The notes: generated by a model from the letters alone, not told the origin. Positions 38,132 to 46,689 are shown, numbered from the stretch's first letter. The stretch: DNA of 64,000 bases from Cumulibacter manganitolerans (GCF_009602465.1 NZ_WBKP01000009.1:1-64000); one strand, 5' to 3'. Translations and numbers: made by a program.

Positions 38132-39622
38132 ATGGGACCCGCACGATCTGGCCCGCGGCTCCACGTCGCCGCGGATGACGACGAGCACCGCGACCAGCTG
38201 CTGCAGGCTCGGCATCCGATCTTGTCCAGGATCTTCCGCGAGCGGCCCGCCGCCGCGTGGGTCCGCGCTTCCCCGCGCGCCCATTGGATCGCGGTGGCCA
38301 CGGTCTGTGCGGGCGCATTCATGGGCCAGCTGGACGCCAGCATCGTCTCGCTGGCGCTGCCTGCGATGCAGAAGGGCTTCCAGGAGTCGGTCAGCGCGGT
38401 GCAATGGGTTGCGCTGAGCTACCTGCTCACGCTGGTCGCGCTGGTCGCCCCGATCGGACGCTTCTCCGACTGGCTCGGGCGCAAGGCCGTCTACGTCTAC
38501 GGGTTCGCGGTCTTCACCATCGCGTCCCTGCTGTGCACGCTGGCGCCCAGCCTCTACGTCCTCATCGCGTTCCGAGTCCTTCAAGCGCTCGGCGCGGCAA
38601 TGCTCCAGGCCAACAGCGTCGCGCTCATCGCCACCGCGGTACCGCGCGAGCTGCTCACCAAGGCCATCGGCATCCAAGGAGCGGCCCAGGCGATCGGCCT
38701 GGCGCTCGGACCGACCGTCGGCGGCCTGCTCGTCGGCGTAGGAGACTGGCGGCTCATCTTCGCGGTGAACGTCCCGGTCGGCCTCGTCGCCATCGTCGCC
38801 GGCTGGTACCTGCTGCCGCGCAGCACGTCGTTGACGGCACCTGGCCGGCTCGACGGACGCGGCCTCGCGTTGTTCCTCCCGTCGATCCTGCTCGGGATGC
38901 TTGCGTTGTCGTTGGTCGCGGATCACGGGATCGATCGAGTGTGGATCATCGTGACGGCACTCGTCTCCGTGGTGTGCGCGGGCCTGCTGATCCGGCACAG
39001 CAGACGAACCCCGGACCCGGCCATCAATGTCGCACTGTTCTCCTCGCGTCCGTTCGCCGTGGGGATCGGCAGCGGCCTGTTGTCCTACGCGGTCCTCTTC
39101 GGCGTGCTGTTCGCCGTCCCGATGGCGATGGCTCGCACCCAGTCGGCGGTGACCACCGGACTGGTGCTCACCTCGCTACCGGTCATTCTCGCGCTCGTCG
39201 CGCCGGCCGCCGGCTACCTGTCCGATCGGGCCGGCCCGCGCCTCGTCACGGGCACCGGCATGCTCGTCGCCGCGGCGGGACTCGTCCTGATCGCGCTCGA
39301 GGGCGACGCACTGTGGGGCCTCGTCAGCGGGCTGGCCGTCCTGGGCATCGGATCGGGGCTCTTCACCCCGGCCAACAACGCGTCGATCATGGCCTCGGCC
39401 CCGCGGGCGCAGGCCGGCGCGGCCTCCGGGACGCTGAACATGACGCGCGGGCTCGGAACCGCACTGGGTATCGCCACGGCGACGCTGATCGTGGGCTCCA
39501 ACGGGCAGTCCGCCCTGGCCGTGGACCGGCTTCCGGTGGCGATGCTGGTGTTCGCGGCCTGGGCTCTCATCGCCGGCGTGCTCTGCCTCGGCAGCCGGAC
39601 GCCGCGGTCCCTGGCTACCTAG
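38132..39622 (+). CDS. MFS multidrug exporter, DHA2 type
   Basis: 496 residues with 14 predicted helices after a 50-residue cytoplasmic N-terminus. It shows GQLDASIVSLALPAM (helix 1 motif D1), GRFSDWLGRKAVYVYG (motif A) and AIGLALGPTVGGLL (motif C). It is controlled by the divergent MarR. The true start might be a later codon, since the first 45 residues are not typical. The 3' end overlaps the acyl-CoA ligase by 4 bases at a shared CTAG. Confidence 0.9.
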   Translation: MGPARSGPRLHVAADDDEHRDQLLQARHPILSRIFRERPAAAWVRASPRAHWIAVATVCAGAFMGQLDASIVSLALPAMQKGFQESVSAVQWVALSYLLTLVALVAPIGRFSDWLGRKAVYVYGFAVFTIASLLCTLAPSLYVLIAFRVLQALGAAMLQANSVALIATAVPRELLTKAIGIQGAAQAIGLALGPTVGGLLVGVGDWRLIFAVNVPVGLVAIVAGWYLLPRSTSLTAPGRLDGRGLALFLPSILLGMLALSLVADHGIDRVWIIVTALVSVVCAGLLIRHSRRTPDPAINVALFSSRPFAVGIGSGLLSYAVLFGVLFAVPMAMARTQSAVTTGLVLTSLPVILALVAPAAGYLSDRAGPRLVTGTGMLVAAAGLVLIALEGDALWGLVSGLAVLGIGSGLFTPANNASIMASAPRAQAGAASGTLNMTRGLGTALGIATATLIVGSNGQSALAVDRLPVAMLVFAAWALIAGVLCLGSRTPRSLAT

Positions 39623-41253
39623 CCCAGCGGTCGGTACCCGCCTTCCTCGATCAGCTCGGTGAGGCGGAACTTCTGCAGCTTGCCCGAGCCGGTCATGGGA
39701 TAGGCGTCGGTGACGTACCAGGCCGTGGGCGTCTTGTGCGGCGCCAGGTGCTCGCGGCAGTACGCGTGCAGCTCGGCGGCGGTGACCGCCGCGCCGCCGC
39801 GCAGCTGGACCACGGCCGCCACGGTCTCGCCCCAGCGCTCGTCCGGTACGCCGACGACCGACACCTGCGCGATCGCCGGGTGCGCGAACAGCAGCTCCTC
39901 GATCTCGCGCGGGTAGATGTTCTCCCCGCCGCGGATGATCATGTCCTTCAGCCGGCCGGTGACGGTGAGGTAGCCGCGGGCGTCCATGGTCCCCAGATCA
40001 CCGGTGTGCACCCACCCGTCGGCGTCGATCGTCTCGGCGGTCCGCTCGGGCATGTTGTAGTAGCCCAGCATCCGCTGGTAGCCGCGGGCGCAGATCTCGC
40101 CCTGCCCGCCGACGTCGAGCGCTTGGCCGGACGCGGGGTCGGCGATCTTCACCTCGACGTTCCACAACGGTCGTCCGGCGGTGTGGATCCGGTCCTCGAC
40201 CGAGTCGTCCGGCCCGGTCTGCGTCACGATCGGGCTGAGCTCGGTCTGCCCGTAGACCGTCGACAGGACGACGCCGAAGCGGTCCTCGATCCGACGCGCG
40301 ACCGGCGCGGGCACGGCCGAGCCGCCGGAGACGGCCACGATGCACCGGCTGAGGTCGCGCCGGTCGATCGTCGGATGGTCGAGCATCGCGATGAACATCG
40401 TCGGTACGCCGTACACCAGGGGCCGCGGCGCGCGCTCGATCACGTCGAGCATCAGGCCCGGCTCGAACATCTGCAGCAGGTGCACGGTGCCGCGCAGGTG
40501 CGCCGTCCCGAGGATGGTCATGCCGCAGCCCGCGGTGTGGAACAGCGGCATCGCCGACACGACGTCTCCGCCGCGCACCGCGCCACTGCGCAGGCCGATG
40601 TACTGGGCGTTCGTCACCAGCCCTCGGTGATGCAGCAGCGCGCCCTTGGGCCGGCCGGTCGTACCGGAGGTGTACTGGATCTGCGCGGCGTCCCCTGCGG
40701 CGACGGACGGCAGGTCCACGTCGGCGGGCCAGGTCCGGACGGCGTCCGCCCAGTCGTCCATGCCGATCAGGACCGGCTTGCGCTCCAGCGGATCGACGGC
40801 CGCTTCGGCGATCGCCGCCATGTCGCTGCCGCGGAAGGTGGAGACGTACAGCAGTGCCGCGCACTGCGACTGCTCGAGCACGTACCGCAGCTCCTCGGCC
40901 CGCATCGCCGGGTTCGCCGTCACCAGCACCAGCCCCGCGAGCGCCGCGCCGTACTGCGCGATCACCCACTCGGGCACGTTCGGCGCCCAGACGACGATCC
41001 GCTCACCGGGGCGGAACCTGCTCGCCAGGTATCCGGCGCAGCGGACGGCGTCGTCGAGCAGCTCGCGGTAGGTCCAGCGCCGCTCGATGCTGCTCGCGCC
41101 GGTCAGCGCTGGGCTGCCCGGCAGCGCAACCTCGACCAGCGCGGTCACGTCGCCGCTGTCCGCGACGCACTGCCGCAGCAGGTCGCCCGCGGTCAGGTCG
41201 AGCACCGGATACGTCTCGTCCGCCGGCCAGTAGGACGACTCCAGCGCGGTCAT
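39619..41253 (-). CDS. AMP-forming acyl-CoA synthetase (FadD-like)
   Basis: 544 residues. P-loop IQYTSGTTGRPKGALLHH, the YGQTELSP motif, the adenylate-binding DGWVHTGDLG and the C-terminal lysine region GSGKLQKFRL. It activates a carboxylic acid to its CoA ester. The start overlaps the stop of the crotonase gene by 4 bases (ATGA). Last gene of TetR-crotonase-ligase; the three probably degrade one acid, whose identity is unknown. Confidence 0.92.
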   Translation of the reverse strand: MTALESSYWPADETYPVLDLTAGDLLRQCVADSGDVTALVEVALPGSPALTGASSIERRWTYRELLDDAVRCAGYLASRFRPGERIVVWAPNVPEWVIAQYGAALAGLVLVTANPAMRAEELRYVLEQSQCAALLYVSTFRGSDMAAIAEAAVDPLERKPVLIGMDDWADAVRTWPADVDLPSVAAGDAAQIQYTSGTTGRPKGALLHHRGLVTNAQYIGLRSGAVRGGDVVSAMPLFHTAGCGMTILGTAHLRGTVHLLQMFEPGLMLDVIERAPRPLVYGVPTMFIAMLDHPTIDRRDLSRCIVAVSGGSAVPAPVARRIEDRFGVVLSTVYGQTELSPIVTQTGPDDSVEDRIHTAGRPLWNVEVKIADPASGQALDVGGQGEICARGYQRMLGYYNMPERTAETIDADGWVHTGDLGTMDARGYLTVTGRLKDMIIRGGENIYPREIEELLFAHPAIAQVSVVGVPDERWGETVAAVVQLRGGAAVTAAELHAYCREHLAPHKTPTAWYVTDAYPMTGSGKLQKFRLTELIEEGGYRPLG

Positions 41254-42164
41254 CGCTTGCCCTTCCAGCCGCGGGCCTCGGCGACCTCCTGCGCGCGCTC
41301 CGGCGCAGGCAGCTCGCCGCCGCCGTCCGGGATGAGCTGCCCGGAGTCGCGCCATGCGACCGCCGCATGGAACCCGTCGCGCTCGGCGAACTCCTTGAAC
41401 CACTTGCCTTCCGGCGAGTTGCGGGTGATCCCGTCGAAGATCGTGGCGATGGTCTGGGTGCTGTTCAGCCCCATGTTGTCGTACGCCTGGTTGATCATCA
41501 GCTTCTGCATCACGAGCTGGTTGGTCGGCATGCCGCTCATCCGGTCGGCCAGCGCCTCGACGGCCTCGTCAAGGCGCTCGGCCGGCACCGACTCGAGCGC
41601 GAGCCCCCACTCGGCGGCCTGCGCGCCGCTGATGGTGTCGCCGGTCAGCAGCATCCGCTTCGCGCGCTGCGCACCCAGACGGTACACCCACATCGCCGTG
41701 GTGGGACAGCCCCACACCCGCGCCGGCGGATAGCCGATCCGGGCGTCGTCGGCCATGATCAGCACGTCGGCACACAGCGCGATGTCGCTGCCGCCCGCGA
41801 TCGCGTAGCCGTGCACCTTGGCGATGGTCGGCTTCAGCGAGCGCCACAGGCTGAAGAACTGGTCGGTGTTGCGGCGCATCTCGCGGTAGTCGCGGATCGG
41901 GTCCCAGGGGTCGGTCTGCCGCCAGCGGCCCTGGCTCTGGTCCTGCTCGGCGAACTGCTTGAGGTCGTACCCGGCACAGAACGAGTCCCCCGCGCCCTGC
42001 AGCACGATCACCCGCACGTCGTCGTCCTCGTTGGCGCGCTCCACGGCGGCCGCGAGCTCGCCGGGCAGCTCGTCGTTGATGGCGTTCTTGCGCTCGGGCC
42101 GGTTCAGCGTGATGTACGCCTTCCGGTCCCGGCTCTGGTAGTCGATGGTGGTGAAGTCGCTCAA
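41250..42164 (-). CDS. crotonase-family protein lacking both hydratase glutamates, TTG start
   Basis: 304 residues. Crotonase fold: LNRPERKNAIND, DSFCAGYDLKQF, AIAGGSDIALCAD. The positions of the two catalytic Glu of enoyl-CoA hydratase are Asp (GGSD) and Pro (YPPARVWG), so simple hydration is unlikely; isomerase, hydrolase or another crotonase reaction is more likely. A C-terminal extension of about 45 residues ends WKGKR. The TTG start overlaps the TetR stop (TTGA), giving translational coupling. Confidence 0.85.
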   Translation of the reverse strand: MSDFTTIDYQSRDRKAYITLNRPERKNAINDELPGELAAAVERANEDDDVRVIVLQGAGDSFCAGYDLKQFAEQDQSQGRWRQTDPWDPIRDYREMRRNTDQFFSLWRSLKPTIAKVHGYAIAGGSDIALCADVLIMADDARIGYPPARVWGCPTTAMWVYRLGAQRAKRMLLTGDTISGAQAAEWGLALESVPAERLDEAVEALADRMSGMPTNQLVMQKLMINQAYDNMGLNSTQTIATIFDGITRNSPEGKWFKEFAERDGFHAAVAWRDSGQLIPDGGGELPAPERAQEVAEARGWKGKR

Positions 42165-42778
42165 GGTGTCGCTCCCTGCGTCGTGGTGTGCAGCATGTCG
42201 CGGGCGAGCGCGGACCACTGGCGAATCGCGGCGTCCGTGCTCGCGGTGGACCGGCGGAGCACCTGGCCGATGCTCAGCCCGCGGACGAGCGCGAGGGTCA
42301 TCGCGCTGACCAGCGGAAAGGACGGATGCGCCGCGAGGTCGGGACCGAACGCGCGGCTGAGCACCCGCTCGAGATCGCGGCCGGCCGCCCGCTCGGCGGT
42401 GACCAGGTCCGCGCGCAGCTCGGGGTTGGTACGGGCGGCGAGCCACATCTCCATCTCGACCATCGCCGAGTCGGACTGCGCCGCGGTCAGCAGCGCGCGC
42501 ACCGCACGCTCGACGACGTCGCCGTCTGCGGTCCGCGCGAGTGCCGCCTCGACGGCGGCCTCGTTCGCGTCGACGATGCGCCCGATCACCTCACGCAGCA
42601 GATCGCCGCGGGTCGGGAAATGATGCAGCATCGCGCCGCGGCTCGCACCTGCCGCCTTTTGGACGGCGAGCGTCGAGAGCTGGCCGACGCCGTTCGCGCG
42701 CAGCACGTCGAGCGCTGCGGACAACAGCCGCTCATGGGTGGCGGCACGTTGCTCGGCGCGGCTTCCCGGAGCAGGCAT
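42161..42778 (-). CDS. TetR-family regulator of the crotonase-ligase operon
   Basis: 205 residues. Helix-turn-helix with LLSAALDVLRANGVGQLSTLAV and ASRGAMLHHFPTRGDLL. It is first in a three-gene operon and preceded at 15 bases by a palindrome, so autoregulation of the operon is likely. The effector is probably the CoA ester made by the ligase, as in other TetR regulators of acyl-CoA catabolism. Confidence 0.9.
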   Translation of the reverse strand: MPAPGSRAEQRAATHERLLSAALDVLRANGVGQLSTLAVQKAAGASRGAMLHHFPTRGDLLREVIGRIVDANEAAVEAALARTADGDVVERAVRALLTAAQSDSAMVEMEMWLAARTNPELRADLVTAERAAGRDLERVLSRAFGPDLAAHPSFPLVSAMTLALVRGLSIGQVLRRSTASTDAAIRQWSALARDMLHTTTQGATP

Positions 42779-42792
42779 GCCCGGAGATTTTC

Positions 42793-42810
42793 ACAGTCAG
42801 CATTGACTGT
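42793..42810. promoter_or_regulatory. candidate operator of the TetR-crotonase-ligase operon
   Basis: ACAGTCA-GCAT-TGACTGT, 7-base perfect arms, starting 15 bases upstream of the TetR ATG. Position and symmetry fit autorepression. Confidence 0.7.
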
Positions 42811-42851
42811 CAACCGCGCCCGCGGTGGTTGAACGGCGGCCGCCCCCGCCC

Positions 42852-42935
42852 GACGCGGTGGGTTGCACCCCGGTAACGCGTGACGCGGTGGCTCCTACCC
42901 CGCTATCGCGTCGATAGCGGGGTAGAACCCACCGC
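42852..42935. repeat. hairpin B with a tandem copy of its left arm
   Basis: 42885-42935 folds into a 13-pair inner stem (TACCCCGCTATCG with CGATAGCGGGGTA, loop CGT), a 4x4 internal loop and a 7-pair outer stem (GCGGTGG with CCACCGC). The left arm, 42882-42911, is preceded by a copy at 42852-42881 with 24 of 30 bases identical. It lies 43 bases downstream of the F420-dependent oxidoreductase stop and probably ends that transcript. Confidence 0.65.
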
Positions 42936-42977
42936 ATCCGGCGTCGGTGCGGCATCTGGATCAGAGGGGAAGGCGGG

Positions 42978-43958
42978 TCAGAGGGCGCGGAGCTTCTCCA
43001 GCAGCGGCTGCGCCGCCTCGCGCAGGAACGCCTCCTGGGTCTCGTCACCGACCTGCACCAGCGCGACGTCGGTGAAGCCCGCGTCGACGTACGCCTTCAC
43101 CGACTCGGCGATCTTGTCGAGGTCCGGACCGCACGGGATCGACTCGGCGACGTCCTCCTCGCGGACGAACTGGCTCGCGGCCGCGAATCCCTGCGGCATC
43201 GGCAGATCCGCGTTCACCGCCCAGCCGCCGCCGAACCACCGGAACAGCTCGTGGGCGCGCTTGACCGCCTGCTCCTCCGACGGTCCCCAGGAGATCGGGA
43301 TCTGGCCGATCGCTCGGGCGCCGTTCGGGATCTGCGGCGCGTCCGGCACCGCGTTCCACTGCCGCACCAGGTCGACCTCGGGCTGGACGGCGATCAGGTG
43401 GTCGGCCAGCGGGGCGAACCGTTCGATGCCCTGCCCGCCACTCACCGCGACGCCAATGTCCAGCCCCTGCTCCGGCACGTCCCACAGCTTCGCGGTGTCC
43501 ACGGTGAAGTAGTCGCCCTCGTGGGTGAGCGTCTGTCCGCCGAGCAGGGCGCGGATGATCTCGATCGCCTCGGCCAGCATCTCCTGGCGCGCCTGCGCAC
43601 CGGGCCAGCCCTCGCCGACGACATGCTCGTTGAGCCGCTCACCGCTGCCGAGCCCGAGGGTGAACCGTCCGTCGGCGAGGAGCTGCGTCGTCGCGGCCTT
43701 CTGCGCGACGACTGCCGGGTGGTATCGCGTCGTCGGGCAGGTCACGTAGGTCATCAGGTCGACGCGCTCGGTGGCGTGCGCGACCGCTCCGAGCACGCTC
43801 CACGCGTACGGCGCGTGCCCCATCTCGTCCAGCCAGGGGAAGTAGTGGTCGCTCATGACCTCGAAGTCGAAACCGGCCCGCTCGGCTCCCTGCGCATAGC
43901 CGACCAGCTGCTTCGGGCCGCTCTGCTCGGTCATCAGCGTGTATCCAAAACGCGTCAT
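42978..43958 (-). CDS. F420-dependent oxidoreductase of the G6PD-like (FGD) type
   Basis: 326 residues, a luciferase-like barrel. It resembles F420-dependent glucose-6-phosphate dehydrogenase at SDHYFPWL, GHAPYAWS, RYHPAVVAQ and LGLGSGERLNEH. These regions hold the F420 contacts in FGD. The substrate is not necessarily glucose 6-phosphate, because many paralogues in actinomycetes act on other alcohols. Transcribed alone, with its end at hairpin B. Confidence 0.87.
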   Translation of the reverse strand: MTRFGYTLMTEQSGPKQLVGYAQGAERAGFDFEVMSDHYFPWLDEMGHAPYAWSVLGAVAHATERVDLMTYVTCPTTRYHPAVVAQKAATTQLLADGRFTLGLGSGERLNEHVVGEGWPGAQARQEMLAEAIEIIRALLGGQTLTHEGDYFTVDTAKLWDVPEQGLDIGVAVSGGQGIERFAPLADHLIAVQPEVDLVRQWNAVPDAPQIPNGARAIGQIPISWGPSEEQAVKRAHELFRWFGGGWAVNADLPMPQGFAAASQFVREEDVAESIPCGPDLDKIAESVKAYVDAGFTDVALVQVGDETQEAFLREAAQPLLEKLRAL

Positions 43959-44017
43959 CCGGTTCTCCTCATGTTGGTCGGCACTGCCTGATCGTCGGTT
44001 ATCCCCGTTGTCTTGTT

Positions 44018-44047
44018 GCGACTTCGGCCGACGTCGCCCGAAGTCGC
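44018..44047 (-). terminator. hairpin after the methyltransferase-DinB gene
   Basis: A 10-pair stem, GCGACTTCGG and CCGAAGTCGC, with a 10-base loop, starting 4 bases past the stop codon. No T-tract follows. Confidence 0.6.
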
Positions 44048-44051
44048 CACA

Positions 44052-45275
44052 TCACATCGGCGGGACGTCGGCGGCGCGGGCTGCCGCCTCCAGTCGCGCG
44101 CGGTACGCGGCCCAGGCGTCGGCGTCCAGGTCCGGGGTGTTCAGGGCGTCGGGGCGCAGGCCGGCGGCGCCGTCGATGAGCTCGCGGACGACGTCCGCGT
44201 GGCCGGCGTGCCGGTGCGTCTCGGTGGCGAGGTGGGTCAGGATCCGACCCAGCGTCACCTCGGCCCGCTCGTCCGGCCAGTGCGCGACGCGGCCCCGGGC
44301 GTCCAGCTCGAGCGCCGCGACCGTCGCGTCGGCGTGGGCCCACGCGCGCCGGTACAGCCCGACGATGTCCGCGCGGGACTCCTCGGGCGTGGCCCACATG
44401 TCGGCGTTGTCCTCCGCGCCGTCCTCGAACCAGGGCAGCGGGATGCCGCTGGGGCGGTCGAAGGTGTCCCCCAGATACCCGAGCTCGATGCTGGCCAGAT
44501 GCTTCACCAGTCCGAGCAGGTTGGTCCCGGTCGGGGTGAGCGGCCGGCGGACGTCGTACTCCGAGAGGCCCTCGAGCTTCCACAGCATGGCCTCCCGGCC
44601 CTGCTGCAGGTAGCGCAGCAGCCAGCCTTTGAGGTCGTCGGGCGCGGGAAGCGGCGGTGTGCTGCGCCGCGCGGTCGCCAGGAAGACGGGGTAGCCGCCC
44701 CCGGACTTCTCGATCCGCGTGCAGTCCTCGACGCGCACGTCGCCGAACCCGGCCCGCTCCAGGCGGCTCGCGAGGTCGGCGCGATCGAAGCCGGAGTGCC
44801 CGTCGAAGCCGGGCACGTGCGCGTGGAACGAGCCGTCCTCCTTGTCCAGGTCGGCGATGGCCAGGTAGCCGCCGTCCTCGAGCAGCGCGGCGAATCCTGC
44901 CAGCACCCGCTCGAGGTCGTGGACGTGGTGCAGCACCATCGAGGACACGATCACGTCGAAGCGCTCCGTCGGCGGGGGCTGCCGCTCGAGATCGAGGTCC
45001 CACACGCGCGTCCCGGCCGGAAGCGCACCGGCGGCGACCTTCTGCCCGATCACCGCCCGCATGCCACTCGAGCTGTCGGCGAGGGTGATCGCGGAGAAGC
45101 GGTCGACCAGCGCCTGCGACACCAGGCCGGTGCCGGCGCCGTACTCGAGCAACCGGGCACCGGCCGTCGCCGGGATCGCCCGAGCGACGCCCGTCGCCAC
45201 GGCGGCCGCTCGCTCGACCTTCGCGGGATCGTCGTCCCACGTGGAGGCGTGCTCGTCGAAATGCTCGTTGCCCAT
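44052..45275 (-). CDS. fusion of a class I SAM methyltransferase and a DinB-like domain
   Basis: 407 residues from the ATG (a GTG three codons upstream is also possible). Residues 1-200 are a SAM-dependent methyltransferase: LLEYGAGTGLVSQAL motif I, FDVIVSSMVLHHV and GGYLAIADLDKEDG. Residues about 225-400 are a four-helix DinB/DUF664 domain with His ligands (GLVKHLASIELGY and ILTHLATETHRHAGHADV), which usually binds a divalent metal and may be thiol-related. The two normally occur as separate proteins. The substrate is unknown. Confidence 0.85.
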   Translation of the reverse strand: MGNEHFDEHASTWDDDPAKVERAAAVATGVARAIPATAGARLLEYGAGTGLVSQALVDRFSAITLADSSSGMRAVIGQKVAAGALPAGTRVWDLDLERQPPPTERFDVIVSSMVLHHVHDLERVLAGFAALLEDGGYLAIADLDKEDGSFHAHVPGFDGHSGFDRADLASRLERAGFGDVRVEDCTRIEKSGGGYPVFLATARRSTPPLPAPDDLKGWLLRYLQQGREAMLWKLEGLSEYDVRRPLTPTGTNLLGLVKHLASIELGYLGDTFDRPSGIPLPWFEDGAEDNADMWATPEESRADIVGLYRRAWAHADATVAALELDARGRVAHWPDERAEVTLGRILTHLATETHRHAGHADVVRELIDGAAGLRPDALNTPDLDADAWAAYRARLEAAARAADVPPM

Positions 45276-45382
45276 ACGCCTCACCCTGCCACGGTAGGGC
45301 GCCCCCGCGCAGCGCCGATCGAGCGGCTCCGCCGGCGCTTCTCGGATCTACGGCGGATGGTGTCGCCGGTCACATCCGGCCT

Positions 45383-45435
45383 AATTAGTTGTCTTCTCAA
45401 CTAATTCGCCGTAGGTTAGTTGTATCAACAACTAA
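45383..45435. promoter_or_regulatory. pair of palindromic operators before the F420-reductase-like gene
   Basis: Site 1 (45383-45406) is AATTAGTTG-6 bases-CAACTAATT; site 2 (45416-45435) is TTAGTTGT-ATCA-ACAACTAA. Both contain TTAGTTG/CAACTAA and their centres are 31 bases apart, about three helical turns. They are AT-rich islands in a GC-rich genome. HxlR-type regulators use sites of this kind in front of oxidoreductase genes; none is encoded nearby. Confidence 0.7.
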
Positions 45436-45467
45436 ATGCGGTTCCGCTTCCCACCAAGGAGAGACAC

Positions 45468-46043
45468 ATGACCACCGTCAGCATCATCGGCTCGGGCAAC
45501 ATGGGCTCGGCGATCGCCGGAGTCGTCGAGAAGGGCGGCAACACCGCTCAGGTCCTCGGCACGGACGCCGTCGACCAGGCCGTCACCGGCGACATCGTCG
45601 TCCTCGCCGTCCCCTACCCGGCGTTCGGCGAGGTCCTTGCCCAGCGCGGCGACCAGCTCGCCGGCCGCGTCGTCGTCGACATCACAAACCCGCTGAACTT
45701 CGAGACCTTCGACTCGCTGACCGTCGCGGCCGACGGCTCGGCGGCCGCCGAGCTCGCCGAGAAGCTGCCCAGCTCGAAGGTCCTCAAGGCGTTCAACACC
45801 AACTTCGCCGCGACGCTGTCCTCGGGGCAGGTCGCCGGGTTGCAGACCACGGTCACCATCGCCGGTGACGACGCCGACGCCAAGGCCGCGCTCGCCGCGG
45901 TCGTCACCGCCGGCGGCCTGCGCGCCATCGACGCCGGGGCGCTCAGCCGCGCCCGCGAGCTCGAGGCGATCGGCTTCCTGCAGATCACCCTCGCCGCCGC
46001 CGAGAAGATCAGCTGGGCCGGCGGCTTCACCCTCCAGCCGTAG
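45468..46043 (+). CDS. F420-dependent NADP oxidoreductase-like protein
   Basis: 191 residues. N-terminal Rossmann motif VSIIGSGNMGSAIAG, then VVLAVPYPAFGEVL and VVDITNPLNF, as in NADP-binding coenzyme F420 reductases (Fno family). Fno moves hydride between F420H2 and NADP. Many actinobacterial relatives are NADP-binding proteins with unproven F420 use. The ATG has AAGGAGAG at optimal spacing, and the promoter holds two strong palindromes. A DoxX gene follows after a terminator-like hairpin. Confidence 0.82.
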   Translation: MTTVSIIGSGNMGSAIAGVVEKGGNTAQVLGTDAVDQAVTGDIVVLAVPYPAFGEVLAQRGDQLAGRVVVDITNPLNFETFDSLTVAADGSAAAELAEKLPSSKVLKAFNTNFAATLSSGQVAGLQTTVTIAGDDADAKAALAAVVTAGGLRAIDAGALSRARELEAIGFLQITLAAAEKISWAGGFTLQP

Positions 46044-46050
46044 TTCCTCC

Positions 46051-46080
46051 CGTGTGGGGCGGCGGTAGCCGCCCCACACG
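46051..46080 (+). terminator. strong hairpin after the F420-reductase-like gene
   Basis: A perfect 13-pair stem CGTGTGGGGCGGC / GCCGCCCCACACG with loop GGTA, 7 bases past the stop codon. No T-tract. It may attenuate transcription into DoxX rather than end it fully. Confidence 0.75.
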
Positions 46081-46145
46081 CATGTCCAGACCCCGTACCG
46101 CTGCCGCACGCTCGGCATCGCTCACCCGAAAGGCTTCACTCCCCT

Positions 46146-46592
46146 ATGCGTACCCTGCTCCGCCCGGCCACCGGCCGCCCTGCCCTCACCGACATCGCAC
46201 TGCTGATCACCCGGGTCGCGCTCGGCGTCATCCTGGTCGCCCACGGATGGCAGAAGTACCACGAGTGGACGATCGCCGGGACGGCCGGTGCGTTCGAGGG
46301 GATGGGCATCCCGGCCCCGACGGCCGCGGCCGTGTTCGCCACCATCGTCGAGATGGTGGGCGGGACGCTGCTGATCCTCGGGCTGCTGACCCCGGTGGTC
46401 GCCGTCCTCAACGGCCTCAACCTGCTCGGCGCGCTGGTGCTGGTGCACATCTCCAACGGCGTCTTCGTGGGCGAGAACGGATTCGAGCTCGTCCTCGCGC
46501 TGATCGCAGGACTGCTGGTGCTCGCGATCCACGGCGGCGGCAAGTACGGCCTGGACGCGCTGATCGTCCGCAAGAAGGCTGCGCTCGCCTAG
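46146..46592 (+). CDS. DoxX-family membrane protein
   Basis: 148 residues with four helices. ITRVALGVILVAHGWQKY and EMVGGTLLILGLLTPVVAVLNGLN are typical of the family. It follows the F420-reductase-like gene by about 100 bases, past a strong hairpin, and may be its membrane redox partner. It ends before a long bidirectional hairpin. A second DoxX protein is at 24511-25068. Confidence 0.85.
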   Translation: MRTLLRPATGRPALTDIALLITRVALGVILVAHGWQKYHEWTIAGTAGAFEGMGIPAPTAAAVFATIVEMVGGTLLILGLLTPVVAVLNGLNLLGALVLVHISNGVFVGENGFELVLALIAGLLVLAIHGGGKYGLDALIVRKKAALA

Positions 46593-46611
46593 CCGTACTC
46601 ACCCCTCGCCA

Positions 46612-46670
46612 TTCTGCGGGGCAGCCAGGAACGCTCGGGGCCTCCGATCGTCACTGGCTGCCCCGCAGAA
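46612..46670. terminator. long bidirectional hairpin between DoxX and GGT (hairpin C)
   Basis: A perfect 17-pair stem, TTCTGCGGGGCAGCCAG with CTGGCTGCCCCGCAGAA, and a 25-base loop, between convergent genes. The outer arm TTCTGCGG matches that of hairpin A (34333-34389). Confidence 0.75.
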
Positions 46671-46689
46671 CCGTCGGCGCGGCGCCGGC

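Noticed and set aside
38257-41733. Very long plus-strand frame across the MFS, ligase and crotonase genes
   Set aside because: It crosses three well-supported genes and is low-complexity Arg/Gly/Ala-rich, typical of a shadow frame.
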